Source of the DNA: Streptomyces sp. VRA16 Mangrove soil
Lineage (GTDB): Bacteria; Actinomycetota; Actinomycetes; Streptomycetales; Streptomycetaceae
Reading direction: 5' to 3'
NCBI RefSeq assembly: GCF_017377775.1
Contig: NZ_JAFVLN010000005.1
Coordinates: 62,001 to 126,000, forward strand
Length of the DNA stretch: 64,000 bases
This document shows, piece by piece, positions 18,531 through 26,975 of this stretch. The notes under the pieces were generated by a model. That model searched no databases and was not told where the DNA came from. It was given only the letters and a program-made list of their open reading frames with translations. How positions within the stretch are numbered: position 1 is the stretch's first letter; each line of letters opens with the position of its first letter. The translations under genes were made by a program, and so were the position numbers.

Positions 18531-19063
18531 AGGGGGCCGGCGAAGTACTCGGCTGCGTCCGCTACGTCCTCGGCCCGTCCGAACCGTCCCCGATCGGGCG
18601 CATGCCCTTGGCCAGTTCGCGCAGCGGCTGTCTTGCGGCACGTCCGTGAAGACACCGGCACCCTCGATCGCGGTGGGGATGATGGAGTTGACCGTGATCC
18701 CGCGGTTGCCGACTTCTTGGGCCAGTACCTGGTCGAACTGTCCTTCCGTGACGTCGGCAATGGCTTGGTCGACGATTTCCACGCCGGCATCGGCGACGAC
18801 GATGTCGATCTTCCCGAACTCCTTGAGGGCCTGCTGGAAGAGGTCTTCGAGGGCGGTGAGGTCGGAGACATCCGCCTGCACGGCGATGGCCTGGGACCCG
18901 AGGTTGCGGATGTCCTGGACGTGTCCTGCGCCGCATCCTTGTTGCCGGCGTAGTTGACCACGACGTGTGCGCCGAGGGCGGCGTAGCGAAGGGCGATGGC
19001 TCGGCAGATGCCGCGGGCCGAACCGGTGACGCGAGCGGCTTTGCCGCTCGGATCAGTCATGGC
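18530..19063 (-). pseudogene. Short-chain dehydrogenase/reductase, degraded
   Basis: The N terminus (ARVTGSARGICRAIALRYAA, VVVNYAGN) is in one frame and the middle (DVSDLTALEDLFQQALKEFG, KIDIVVADAG) in another. The sequence then jumps from FDQVL straight to AQEVGNRGITVNSIIPTA. The segment that should hold the Ser and the YxxxK catalytic pair is deleted. A further shift precedes EDVADAAEYFAGPLA. The SDR is therefore non-functional and runs into an XdhC fragment. Confidence 0.75.
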
Positions 19064-19158
19064 GATCACCAGATGTTCTTCTAGGTGGGCGGGTGCGGGT
19101 ACGTCGATACGGCCCGGCGCGCGTGCACGCGTCAGGGTCGGGGGGGGGCGGGTGTGGC

Positions 19159-20001
19159 TCAGCGCATTGCCTGCGTTCCGATGACGGACAGCAGCTGCAG
19201 CTTGTCGTAGCTCTCGGTGCCGGGTATGGCGGTGTAGACGAGCAGCAGATGCGATTGCTGGGGGTCGAGCAGCGTCTGGCAGGTCAACTCCATGGCGCCG
19301 AGCTCGGGGTGGATGAATTGCTTGACCTCGTGGGGGCGGATTCCGACCTCATGGTCGTCCCACACCTGGCGGAACTCTTCGTTCTGCGCCAGGAGCAGGT
19401 CCGCCAGGTGTGCCGCCCGGGAGCCGGGACCTCGCTGAGTGACGACTGCGCGCAGGCCCGAGGCGAACAGGCGGCTGAGGAAGGGGTGTTCGTCGGGTGC
19501 GTAGAGTCGGCGGGTGGCGGGGTCGGTGAACCAGCGATAGCCGAGGCTGCGGGCCGGTCCGCTGTAGCCGGTCAGATCACCAGTGAGCGCCACGCCCAGC
19601 GGGGTCTGCCGCAGCGTCTCGCCGAGCTCGGTGACGATCTCCGCGGGGGTGTCGTGCAGCCGGTCGAAGATGCGCAGCAGGCCGGGGCTGATGTGTTCGC
19701 TGGCCGTGCCGCGTGGGGGTGGGTTGTGGCCGGCGAGCCTGAAGAGGTGGTCGCGCTCGTCGAGGGAAAGGTAGAGCCCTTGTGCGATGGAGGCGATCAT
19801 CTGCTCGGATGGGCGGGGTCCGCGCTCCCGCTCGAGCCGCGCGTAGTAGTCGGTCGACATGTTGCACAGGGCGGCGACTTCTTCTCGCCGCAGCCCGCTT
19901 GTTCTGCGCCGCTGGCCGCGTGGCAGACCGACGTCTTCGGGTTGCAGCGCCTCTCGGCGGCGTCGGAGGAACTCTGCCAGCCCTCTTCGGTCGATCACCA
20001 T
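19159..20001 (-). CDS. XRE/MmyB-type transcriptional regulator
   Basis: 280 aa. The N-terminal helix-turn-helix (RRREEVAALCNMSTDYYARLE with flanking residues 10-80) is followed by the MmyB-like ligand-binding domain (PALGYRWFTDPATRRLYAPD-like region, VKQFIHPELGAMELTCQTL). MmyB-type regulators commonly control a neighbouring SDR oxidoreductase gene. Here an SDR gene lies immediately upstream in the same direction (20171-21115), which fits that pairing. Confidence 0.85.
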   Translation of the reverse strand: MVIDRRGLAEFLRRRREALQPEDVGLPRGQRRRTSGLRREEVAALCNMSTDYYARLERERGPRPSEQMIASIAQGLYLSLDERDHLFRLAGHNPPPRGTASEHISPGLLRIFDRLHDTPAEIVTELGETLRQTPLGVALTGDLTGYSGPARSLGYRWFTDPATRRLYAPDEHPFLSRLFASGLRAVVTQRGPGSRAAHLADLLLAQNEEFRQVWDDHEVGIRPHEVKQFIHPELGAMELTCQTLLDPQQSHLLLVYTAIPGTESYDKLQLLSVIGTQAMR

Positions 20002-20170
20002 GCTCGCCTCCTTCAGTACTGCTTCACTTCTATCGCCGGTGCTGGTGCGTATCCACGGCCTGTTGATCCCCCTTTACGACGCGCGTCGTGGCGTCAGGGC
20101 ACGATCGACCGCCTTCCCGCGCGGGGCGGAGTCGCGGTGTCGCCGCGCCCTTGCGGGCCGCTGGGCCGTG

Positions 20171-21115
20171 TCAGCTGTCGGGGAAGCGAACCTTGGTCAG
20201 CTCCTCTGAGACCTGCCACATGCGTTCGGCGTCGTCGGTGCTGCGCAGTGGACGGAACAGTGTCTGCTGTGCCGGGGCTCCGCCGACGTTGCCGGGCCCC
20301 TTCGGCCCGTAGAACAGCTCGCCCCGGGCGTTGGGCGAAGTGGCGGCGTACAGGGCGGGAAGCATCGCGGTCTGCGGGGTGCCGAAGAGGATGCCGCGCC
20401 GGGAGAACGCTCTGATCACGCGGTAGCCCAGGGTGTCGCTGCTGCGGCCGACCTCCGGGCGGGCGGCGAGCAGGCTCGTCGGCGCCACGCCGGGGTGCGA
20501 GATGTTGCTGGTGATGCCCCAGCCGAAGGCGTTGCTGCGCCGGTTCAGTTCGAGACCGAACAGCCCACAGGTGATCTTCGACTGCCGGTAGGCCTTCATC
20601 CCGTCGTAGGAGCGTTCCCAGTTCAGGTCGTCCCAGTTGATGGTGCCGCTGCGCGCGGCGATGCTGCTCTGCGAGGTCACCCGCGCGCCGCCGGCCCGCA
20701 GCAGCGGCAGCAGGTGTGCGACGAGGGCGAAGTGGCCCAGGTGGTTGGTGCCGAACTGCAGCTCGAACCCGTCGGCGGTCGTCTGCCGGTCGGGCGGAGT
20801 CATGACACCGGCGTTGTTGATGAGGAAGTGGATCGGCAGTCCTTCGCCCGTCAGGGTCTTGCCGAGCGCGGCGACAGAACTCAGCGACGAGAGGTCGAGT
20901 TCGCGCAGCGACACGTTCGCGGTGGGTGTCACCGTGCGGATCCTCGCGATGGCCGCCTCGCCCTTGCGCTGGTTGCGGACGGGCATGACAACTTCGGCGC
21001 CGGCGGCAGCCAGTCGTGACGCCATCTCGACGCCCATGCCGTCACTTGCGCCGGTGACGACGGCGCGCCGTCCGGACAGGTCGGGGACGGTGATGTCGAT
21101 GGGCTTGCGTGGCAT
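20171..21115 (-). CDS. Short-chain dehydrogenase/reductase (retinol dehydrogenase/protochlorophyllide reductase-like)
   Basis: 314 aa from ATG 21115 (GGAGTGAAC upstream). It has the NAD(P)-binding GASDGMGVEMA near residue 20, the NNAGVM motif near residue 95, the catalytic Ser in SQSSIAAR and the YRQSK pair near residue 172. The substrate is unknown. It is followed by the MmyB-type regulator gene, a frequent actinobacterial pairing in which the regulator controls the SDR. No other pathway genes adjoin it. Confidence 0.85.
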   Translation of the reverse strand: MPRKPIDITVPDLSGRRAVVTGASDGMGVEMASRLAAAGAEVVMPVRNQRKGEAAIARIRTVTPTANVSLRELDLSSLSSVAALGKTLTGEGLPIHFLINNAGVMTPPDRQTTADGFELQFGTNHLGHFALVAHLLPLLRAGGARVTSQSSIAARSGTINWDDLNWERSYDGMKAYRQSKITCGLFGLELNRRSNAFGWGITSNISHPGVAPTSLLAARPEVGRSSDTLGYRVIRAFSRRGILFGTPQTAMLPALYAATSPNARGELFYGPKGPGNVGGAPAQQTLFRPLRSTDDAERMWQVSEELTKVRFPDS

Positions 21116-21274
21116 GTTCACTCCTGGAAGCTGTGTCGTTGGCTCCACCGTCGCAAAGGACGGCGGTCGTATTCAGGGCCGCCCGATCCACTGATCGGCA
21201 GGCCCAGGATCCGACCGGCGGGACAGGACTGACGGCAGGAGGACCTTCTGCGCGTGCAGAACTCCAGTGACGGC

Positions 21275-22504
21275 TCAAAGGCGCGGCAGTACCCGCTCGC
21301 GGCCCAGGCCGCCGAGCCAGTGGGCCGCAGGCTCCGGGGGGCGTACGAACGTCTCGCGGTCCCAGCCGATGAGCCCGAAGGTCGCCTTGTAGGTGCCCCA
21401 CTCGTAGTACTCGTAGTACTCGTAGTTGTCGAGCGCGCTCCAGGCGAGGTATCCGCGCACGTCGATGCCGTCCTTGAGGCAGGCGGCGACGGCGTCGAGG
21501 GCTCCGGCGCAGTAGTCGATGCGGCACTGTTCGTCGCCGGTGGCGATGCCGTTCTCGGTGACGATCAACGGGGTGGAGGGGCCGGTGAGCTCGGCGGTGT
21601 GCCGGATCGCGCGACTGACCGCCTCGGGGTAGTACTCCCAGCCGGTCAGCGTCCGCTCGGCGTCGGCCGGGACGGGTACCGGACCGTCGGCGCCGATCTT
21701 CGTACGGGTGTAGGACTGCACGCCGATCCAGTCGTCGCCGCGCGCCGCCTTGATGAAGACGTCCTCGCGCGGGGCGCGGTAGGCGGCGGTGACCTCCTCG
21801 GCGCCGGGCAGGGCCTGGTAGACCTGGTTGGATATCGTCCAGCCGACGTGGATGTCGGGGTTGATGGCGCGTACGGCTCTGTTTGTGGTGTGGTGCGCGG
21901 CGATGAGGGCGTGCATGGTCTCTTCGTCCGGGAAGGGCAGACCGGCGGGCGGGAAGCCCTGTTCGCCGCGGTTGGCGAGACCCGCCATCGCCGCGATCAC
22001 GCTGGGCTCGTTGATGGTGCCCACATGCGTGACGCCCTCGCCGATGATCGGCGCGCACTCCTCCACGTACCGCGCGAACAGCGCCACCGCGCCGTCGGCC
22101 GTGAAGCCACCCAGGTCCGCGAACCACTGCGGGATCGTGAAGTGGTACAGCGTCACCATCGGCCGCAGACCGCGGACGATCGCGCCCTCCACCATCCGCC
22201 GGTAATGCGCGATCTCGGCCCGCGAGAAGTAGCCGCGGGCGGGCTCGATCCGGGCCCATTCAACGCTGAACCGGTAGTCGGTGAAGCCCAGTTCCGCCAG
22301 CAGGTCCATGTCCTGCTCCCAGCGGTGATAGCTGTCGCAGGCGTCCAGGCTGGGCTCGGCGATCTTCGCGGGCGGGTCGTGCTCCTTGCGCCACCAGTCG
22401 CTGTTGACGTTGCTGCCCTCGATCTGGTGGGCAGTGGTGGAGGCGCCCCACAGGAAGCCGTCGGGGAAGGGCGTGGCGGCCGTGCGGGCAGGGGTGAGCG
22501 TCAT
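21275..22504 (-). CDS. Glycoside hydrolase family 1 beta-glucosidase with an unusual active-site insertion
   Basis: 409 aa from ATG 22504. GH1 signatures are FLWGASTTAHQIEGS, the acid/base Glu in GTINEPSVIAA near residue 165, and the nucleophile in LIVTENGIAT near residue 315. There is no signal peptide; it is probably cytoplasmic and cleaves imported beta-glucosides or other beta-linked disaccharides. The conserved DNFEW-type sugar-binding motif near residue 360 reads DNYEYYEYYEWGTYK. Six extra residues between Glu and Trp are encoded by a 9-bp tandem repeat (21401-21427). The gene is divergent from a TetR regulator. Confidence 0.88.
   Translation of the reverse strand: MTLTPARTAATPFPDGFLWGASTTAHQIEGSNVNSDWWRKEHDPPAKIAEPSLDACDSYHRWEQDMDLLAELGFTDYRFSVEWARIEPARGYFSRAEIAHYRRMVEGAIVRGLRPMVTLYHFTIPQWFADLGGFTADGAVALFARYVEECAPIIGEGVTHVGTINEPSVIAAMAGLANRGEQGFPPAGLPFPDEETMHALIAAHHTTNRAVRAINPDIHVGWTISNQVYQALPGAEEVTAAYRAPREDVFIKAARGDDWIGVQSYTRTKIGADGPVPVPADAERTLTGWEYYPEAVSRAIRHTAELTGPSTPLIVTENGIATGDEQCRIDYCAGALDAVAACLKDGIDVRGYLAWSALDNYEYYEYYEWGTYKATFGLIGWDRETFVRPPEPAAHWLGGLGRERVLPRL
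21401..21427 (-). repeat. Three 9-bp tandem units inside the GH1 gene
   Basis: The plus strand reads CTCGTAGTA twice and then CTCGTAGTT, encoding YEYYEYYE-type repetition. Removing two units restores the ordinary GH1 motif DNYEW, so the repeat probably arose by slippage within a conserved active-site loop. Confidence 0.8.
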
Positions 22505-22658
22505 GATGGTGCCTGTCTCTCTGCGTACGAGGGGAATGGGCCGGGACACAGCGCTCAACTCGTGTTGCCGTTCATCAGCCGCAGCTGCCGTACTGTGCGA
22601 GCCGATCCGGTGCTGGACGAACAGGTACCTGGGGTTCCCGAGCCGGCGACCAGCGCCT

Positions 22659-22679
22659 AAATGACCGATCGTGTATTTT
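22659..22679. promoter_or_regulatory. Candidate TetR operator between GH1 and TetR genes
   Basis: AAATGACCGATCGTGTATTT is an imperfect palindrome around CGATCG with AAAT arms. It lies in the 257-bp divergent region and is AT-rich relative to its surroundings. It is placed where the TetR regulator could control both genes. Candidate only. Confidence 0.35.
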
Positions 22680-22761
22680 CTTCCTTGACCAGATTGCGCT
22701 TTTTGATCCTTTTACGCAAATGGGTGCGATCAGCGTCTTCACGGGAGGGAGAACGCTCCGC

Positions 22762-23442
22762 ATGGCGGCGACATCAGGGCCACGGAAGCGGGGCAGGCCG
22801 CGCGTCGGCGAGGGACTCGACGACGCGCGGTTGCTGAAGGGCGCACTCGACGCCTTCGCGGAGAAGGGCTACGACGGCATGTCCCTGCGCGAGCTGGGCC
22901 GCCGCCTGGACGTCAGCCATGCCCTGCTCACCGCCCGCTACGGCTCCAAGGAAGGCCTGTGGTTCGCCGCACTGGAGTATGCGCTCACCCACGCCGAACA
23001 GGCCTGGCGGCAGACCGCCGAGGACACCGCCCTGGACGATCTCCAGGCACTTCGCCTCGGGATCGTCGACCAGATCATGTTCGCGGCCGCCTTCCCGCAA
23101 GTGGTGCGCATCCTGAACCACGAAGGCGGCGTCGACAGTGCTCGGATTCGCTTCGTCATGGATCGGTTCGTCAACCCGCTGCGTCCGCTGGTGGAAGGCC
23201 GCCTGAACAGGCTGCAGGCCGCCGGCCGGATCCGCCCCCTGCCCTACGCGGCCCTGCACTTCATGGTGGTGCACGGCCCAGGCGCCCTGTTCGCCAACAC
23301 CGTGGAAACCGGCCTGCTCGGGGCCGACCCACCCATCGGGGACGAGGCCATCCGGCGGCACGCGGAAGCCATTGCCGATGCCATCATCTTCGGCCTCGCC
23401 GCCCCGCCCGCAGCGGGGTCCGACTCCCCGCAAGAGATTTGA
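22762..23442 (+). CDS. TetR-family regulator divergent from the GH1 gene
   Basis: 226 aa from ATG 22762, with a GGGAGG about 12 bases upstream; the frame also opens upstream at 22720. After a basic GPRKRGRPRVGEG leader comes a helix-turn-helix (MSLRELGRRLDVSHALLTAR, residues 46-65) and a helical ligand-binding domain. The divergent arrangement suggests it represses the beta-glucosidase gene and itself in response to a sugar or aglycone (inference). Confidence 0.82.
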   Translation: MAATSGPRKRGRPRVGEGLDDARLLKGALDAFAEKGYDGMSLRELGRRLDVSHALLTARYGSKEGLWFAALEYALTHAEQAWRQTAEDTALDDLQALRLGIVDQIMFAAAFPQVVRILNHEGGVDSARIRFVMDRFVNPLRPLVEGRLNRLQAAGRIRPLPYAALHFMVVHGPGALFANTVETGLLGADPPIGDEAIRRHAEAIADAIIFGLAAPPAAGSDSPQEI

Positions 23443-23689
23443 ATGCTGCCGTCGTGAGGGGGCGGCGGGGCCGGGGGGGACAGGCGTGCCCATGGCCGAA
23501 CCGAGCGCCCGGCTGCCCCTGTGCACGGTGGCGCTATTCGGCGAATGACTCGGTGCGAAGCGTCCGGAGCAGGACCAGTCGTGCACCGGCGTCCGTGCCG
23601 GGCTGGGGCTGGAACAGCACCATGGCCCCACAGGTTTCTGAACAAAATGCGCTGGCAACTCGCCCTCGATGCGCCGAGAAGACAGCGGT

Positions 23690-23847
23690 CAGCGTCGACG
23701 TCAAGAAACTCGGCCTGATCCCCGATGGGTCGGCTACAAGGTCCTGGGCCGCCAGGCCGGACGCGCCACCCGCACCAACATCGGCTTCGACTACGTCCAC
23801 TCCGCCGTCGACGACACACCCGCCTGGCCTCGTGCTGCTGCGTGTCC
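23690..23847 (+). pseudogene. IS481-family transposase relic
   Basis: A short, frameshifted piece of the IS481 core: VDVKKLGLIPDG in one frame, then GYKVLGRQAGRATRTNIGFD and YVHSAVDDTPAWPRA in the next. The family consensus is DVKKLGxIPDGGG...FVHTVIDDHSR. N and C termini are absent. The IS701-type element begins about 35 bp further right, so one element may have landed in or beside another. Confidence 0.6.
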
Positions 23848-23909
23848 CTCGCACAACAGATGCCCCAAGGCGTGCCGCTGCTTAGTACTCCAGCTGTAGA
23901 TCGTGATCT

Positions 23910-25226
23910 TCATGTCCGGCATGCGGCTTGTCGCCGGTAATGACTGGTGCGGGATCGGGCTTGATGGCGGCGTCGCCAATCGGACCAGCCGAGCCGGTGG
24001 GCCACATCGTGCAGCGGCTGGACGACAACTGTGATGAATAGGCGCTGGATCTCGTTGCAGGACAGCGGGACCAGCGCGTCCGGGGCGGGGTGACGGGCGT
24101 GTTCGTCAGCGCGGACGACCGCGAGGAAGGCGTGGGCGAGCATCGCGAGGGTGACCCAGCGGGTCCAGGAGGCGTAGCGGCGGACTTGGTGCTCATCGAG
24201 TCCGGCCAGCCCTTTCTCGGTCTGGAAGGTCTCTTCCACTCGCCATCTGGAGCCGGCGACCTTGACCAGGGCGGTCAGGGGAATTGGCTCGGTGGAATGG
24301 CAGCGGTAGTAGGCGAGTTCGCCGGTGGTGCGGTTGCGGCGGATCAAGAGCTGACGCTTGCCCGGCGCTGAGACGGCGAGGTCGATGACGGCCCAGTCGT
24401 AGAACCGCTGCCCCTTCGCGCCACGTCCGGCTGAGAGCTTCTGCCAGGCACGCTTCGGAACCTTCTTCGCCAGCGCGTCGGTGCGGAAGGTGCCCGCGCT
24501 GGTGGACACTTCGGCCGAACAGGCCACCGCGAGGACGTAGCCGATGCCGCGTTCCTCCAGAGCCGTGCGCAGTTTCGGGTTGCCGCCGTAGACCTCGTCC
24601 CCGGTGACCCAGCCCACGTGGTGTCCGGCGTCCAGGAAGCGTTCGATCATTGTGCGGGCCAGTTCGGGCTTGGTCGCGAAGACGGTGTCCTCGCCGAGCC
24701 CCGCTGCCCGGCAGCGGTCCGCGTCGCACGTCCAGGAGCGCGGGATGTACAGCTCGCGGTCCACCGCCGCGTGTCCCCGGGCGCCGGCGTAGACGAGGTA
24801 GACGGCGACCTGGGAGTTCTCGATGCGTCCGGCGGTGCCGGTGTACTGGCGCTGGACCCCGACGGTGTGGGTGCCCTTCTTCAGGTCGCCGGTCTCGTCG
24901 ACGACCAGCACCGCTTCCTCGTCGTGGAGGTGTTCGACGACGTATTCGCGGACATCGTCGCGGACGGCGTCGGCATCCCAGGAGGCCCGACACAGCAGGT
25001 GCTGCATGCCGTGCGGGGTCCTCTCCCCGGCCCACTCCGCGATCGTCCAGCAGTTTTTGCGCGGCAGGTCCGACAACAGGCCCAGCACCAACCGCCCGGC
25101 CCGCAGGCGGGGTTCGACCCGGGCGAACCGGTCCGCAATCCGGCTCACAGCCACCTCGAACGCCTCCCGCCAACGGGCGGGATCTATGCTGTGACCTGCG
25201 GCTACCGTCTCCTCGTCTGTCCACAC
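23910..25226 (-). CDS. IS701-family transposase (DDE, IS4-like fold)
   Basis: 438 aa and apparently complete. Catalytic landmarks are AVLVVDETGDLKKGTHTVGV (first Asp), HHVGWVTGDEVYGG (second Asp) and SRWRVEETFQTEKGLAGLDE (Glu). The C terminus (HYRRQAACRT) reaches to the left terminal repeat at 23910. The reading frame is intact, so the element could be mobile. It inserted beside an IS481 relic and ended 6 bp from the stop of a small secreted-protein gene at 26224. Confidence 0.92.
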   Translation of the reverse strand: MWTDEETVAAGHSIDPARWREAFEVAVSRIADRFARVEPRLRAGRLVLGLLSDLPRKNCWTIAEWAGERTPHGMQHLLCRASWDADAVRDDVREYVVEHLHDEEAVLVVDETGDLKKGTHTVGVQRQYTGTAGRIENSQVAVYLVYAGARGHAAVDRELYIPRSWTCDADRCRAAGLGEDTVFATKPELARTMIERFLDAGHHVGWVTGDEVYGGNPKLRTALEERGIGYVLAVACSAEVSTSAGTFRTDALAKKVPKRAWQKLSAGRGAKGQRFYDWAVIDLAVSAPGKRQLLIRRNRTTGELAYYRCHSTEPIPLTALVKVAGSRWRVEETFQTEKGLAGLDEHQVRRYASWTRWVTLAMLAHAFLAVVRADEHARHPAPDALVPLSCNEIQRLFITVVVQPLHDVAHRLGWSDWRRRHQARSRTSHYRRQAACRT

Positions 25227-25341
25227 AACTCACGATGATCAACGGTGGCCGCACCCGTTTCCGCACCGGCCCCACTGTGGCTGAGGGCCCCACTTGGCTC
25301 GTTTGACCAACCGCAACGCTCAACAGCACAAACCGACGGGC

Positions 25342-26022
25342 CTACGGAGCCGACATGGCTGTGCGCTCGGCTTTCTCCAGCCAGTCGGTGTACCAGCGGG
25401 CGAATGTCACCGGCGTACCGTCGTCGTCGAGCAGCGGGGCGAGGTCTACGTCGTCCACCCTGCAGTCGGACCAGATCGTGCCGCGGTGGCTGCCGCTGAT
25501 GATCAGCCATTCTCTCTGGGCGCAGCCCAGGTGAGAGATCACGACGGCGCCGGCGGTGCGCTCCGGGGCGAACATGACGACCTCCCACCGCTCATCCCAT
25601 GCCTCGATGGCGTCGTCGAAGTCCTCGATGTCGTCGAAGTCCTCCTCCTCGGGGCGTTGGGCAAGAAGGTCATCGAGCAGCTTCGGGTCCGGGCCCTGGT
25701 CGGGGAATGGCTCGGCAAGCCTCGACAGGTCGGCCAGGTCCGCGCCGTCGCCTTCCCAACGCCAGCGGCCTTGCACCCGCCGGACCGGGAACAGGCCATA
25801 CGCGGGGCCGGCGCCGCCCGCGCCGACGTGGAGCAGGAAGGACCGGTACTCCTCTGGCAGCCGCACGCCCATCTGAGCCTCGAGTTCGGCAAGCTCGCCC
25901 TGGGTAAGCGGGTCCTCCACTATCCACCTGTGCCCCAATGCCCCGAACACCTTGCTGCCGGAAGGCCCTGCACCCGCCGCCTCGACCCGCCGACGCACGC
26001 CCACCCACCACTGATCAGTCAT
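25342..26022 (-). CDS. SMI1/KNR4 (SUKH) family protein inside the IS701-type element
   Basis: 226 aa. The SUKH N-terminal motif is ELEAQMGVRLPEEYRSFLLH, followed by GAGGAGPAYGLFPV; the aromatic C-terminal region is SGSHRGTIWSDCRVDDVDL. An acidic stretch (PEEEDFDDIEDFDDAIEAWD) lies mid-protein. SUKH proteins are known toxin-immunity partners and also occur as orphans. Here the gene lies between the transposase and the right terminal repeat in the same direction, so it looks like a passenger gene. No toxin accompanies it. Confidence 0.8.
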   Translation of the reverse strand: MTDQWWVGVRRRVEAAGAGPSGSKVFGALGHRWIVEDPLTQGELAELEAQMGVRLPEEYRSFLLHVGAGGAGPAYGLFPVRRVQGRWRWEGDGADLADLSRLAEPFPDQGPDPKLLDDLLAQRPEEEDFDDIEDFDDAIEAWDERWEVVMFAPERTAGAVVISHLGCAQREWLIISGSHRGTIWSDCRVDDVDLAPLLDDDGTPVTFARWYTDWLEKAERTAMSAP

Positions 26023-26223
26023 GCGCAGACCGTACGTGCAGCCACCGATAGCTGGGGCGCGGGGCCCACTGCTGCCGTCCCGACGGGCTCAGAAACGCCC
26101 CGACGCCCCAGACCCCTCGGCGCAACACGCACATCGGCCAGCTGAGACCCTCGGTAGCCAACCAGCGCCCTCAGCCACGCCCACCAGCAAGATCACGAAC
26201 TACAGCTGGAGTATTAGTTGCCG

Positions 26224-26535
26224 TTACCGATACACGACGAGGTACGAGTAGAGCCAGCTCACGGGGAAGCAGCGGTAGCCGCGTGCGTAGCCGTAGGCCA
26301 CGTACAGCTGGCCGTAGACCGGGCACTGCCAGGAGTACATGCCCCCGATGTTGATGGTCTCGGTGGTTCGGTACTGCCGCGCACCTTGCATCGTTGCGGT
26401 GGTCGCGTGCGAAACGCGAGTCGATGCCTGCAAAGACGAGGATGTCGGAGCGGCTTCGGCCACGCCGCCGAAGCCGAGCACCATGGCAGTCATGAGCGCC
26501 GAAACGCCGGCCGCCCTACCGAATCTCCGTTTCAT
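26224..26535 (-). CDS. Small secreted protein of unknown function
   Basis: 103 aa from ATG 26535 with a strong AGAGGAG ribosome-binding site. An N-terminal signal peptide (MKRRFGRAAGVSALMTAMVL, then GFGGVAEAAP with AxA cleavage) precedes a mature region of about 75 residues rich in Tyr/Gly/Ser with two cysteines (SWQCPVYGQLYVAYGYARG, YRCFPVSW). The cysteines may form a disulfide. It lies just outside the right end of the IS701-type element, whose target site is 6 bp from its stop codon, so the 3' flank was disrupted. No known family. Confidence 0.7.
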   Translation of the reverse strand: MKRRFGRAAGVSALMTAMVLGFGGVAEAAPTSSSLQASTRVSHATTATMQGARQYRTTETINIGGMYSWQCPVYGQLYVAYGYARGYRCFPVSWLYSYLVVYR

Positions 26536-26591
26536 CGGATCTCCTCTGATCTCGAAACGTGTGGTGCGATGAGCGGAACTTTCGCAATGAC

Positions 26592-26759
26592 CTACCAGGT
26601 GGGCCCGGAGTGCGGGCGCTCCTCCGCACGGCGGCGGGCCTCCTCCGCGATCCGTGCCTGGCGGTCGGCCTCCTGCTTGGCCTGGAATTCCGCGTGCTCC
26701 TGCTCGGAGCGCTTGCGTACTTCCTCGAGGATGCGCAGTTCGTCGTCGCTCAGCGGCAT
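26592..26759 (-). CDS. Small charged coiled-coil protein (55 aa)
   Basis: Reads MPLSDDELRILEEVRKRSEQ, then EHAEFQAKQEADRQARIAEE, then ARRRAEERPHSGPTW and stop. It is almost entirely helical, alternating Glu/Lys/Arg, with an AGAGGG-like site upstream. It is 56 bp upstream of the secreted-protein gene in the same direction and may share its transcript. The initial MPLSDDE(L)RILEE motif resembles small DUF3040-type actinobacterial proteins, but here there is no membrane segment. Function is unknown. Confidence 0.55.
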   Translation of the reverse strand: MPLSDDELRILEEVRKRSEQEHAEFQAKQEADRQARIAEEARRRAEERPHSGPTW

Positions 26760-26975
26760 GATGTCGCCCTCTCTGTCGTGGTGACCTGTCGCCCCCGTTG
26801 CCTTGAGGTTTCGCTGATGGGAGGTTGTTGCGCAGCCCGGTTCCGGCGACGAAACAATCCTGGCCCGACCGCAACGCCCGACGCGAAACCCTCTTGTCGG
26901 CTGAGCATCGCAACTGGTTGGGTGCGTGATCAGCAGGTCCGGGCCGGATGGTCGCTACGCGAGACGGGGCGGGGC

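Larger units (their letters stand above)
23886..26213. mobile_element. IS701-family element carrying a SUKH passenger gene, 2328 bp
   Basis: The left end (23886-23910, TACTCCAGCTGTAG...) and right end (26189-26213) form 25-bp terminal inverted repeats differing at one position. Both are flanked by TTAG (23882-23885 and 26214-26217), matching the YTAR-type 4-bp target duplication known for IS701. No second copy of the end sequence was found between the transposase and the SUKH gene. The unit therefore contains both genes. Usual IS701 elements are about 1.4-1.6 kb with only a transposase. Confidence 0.75.
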
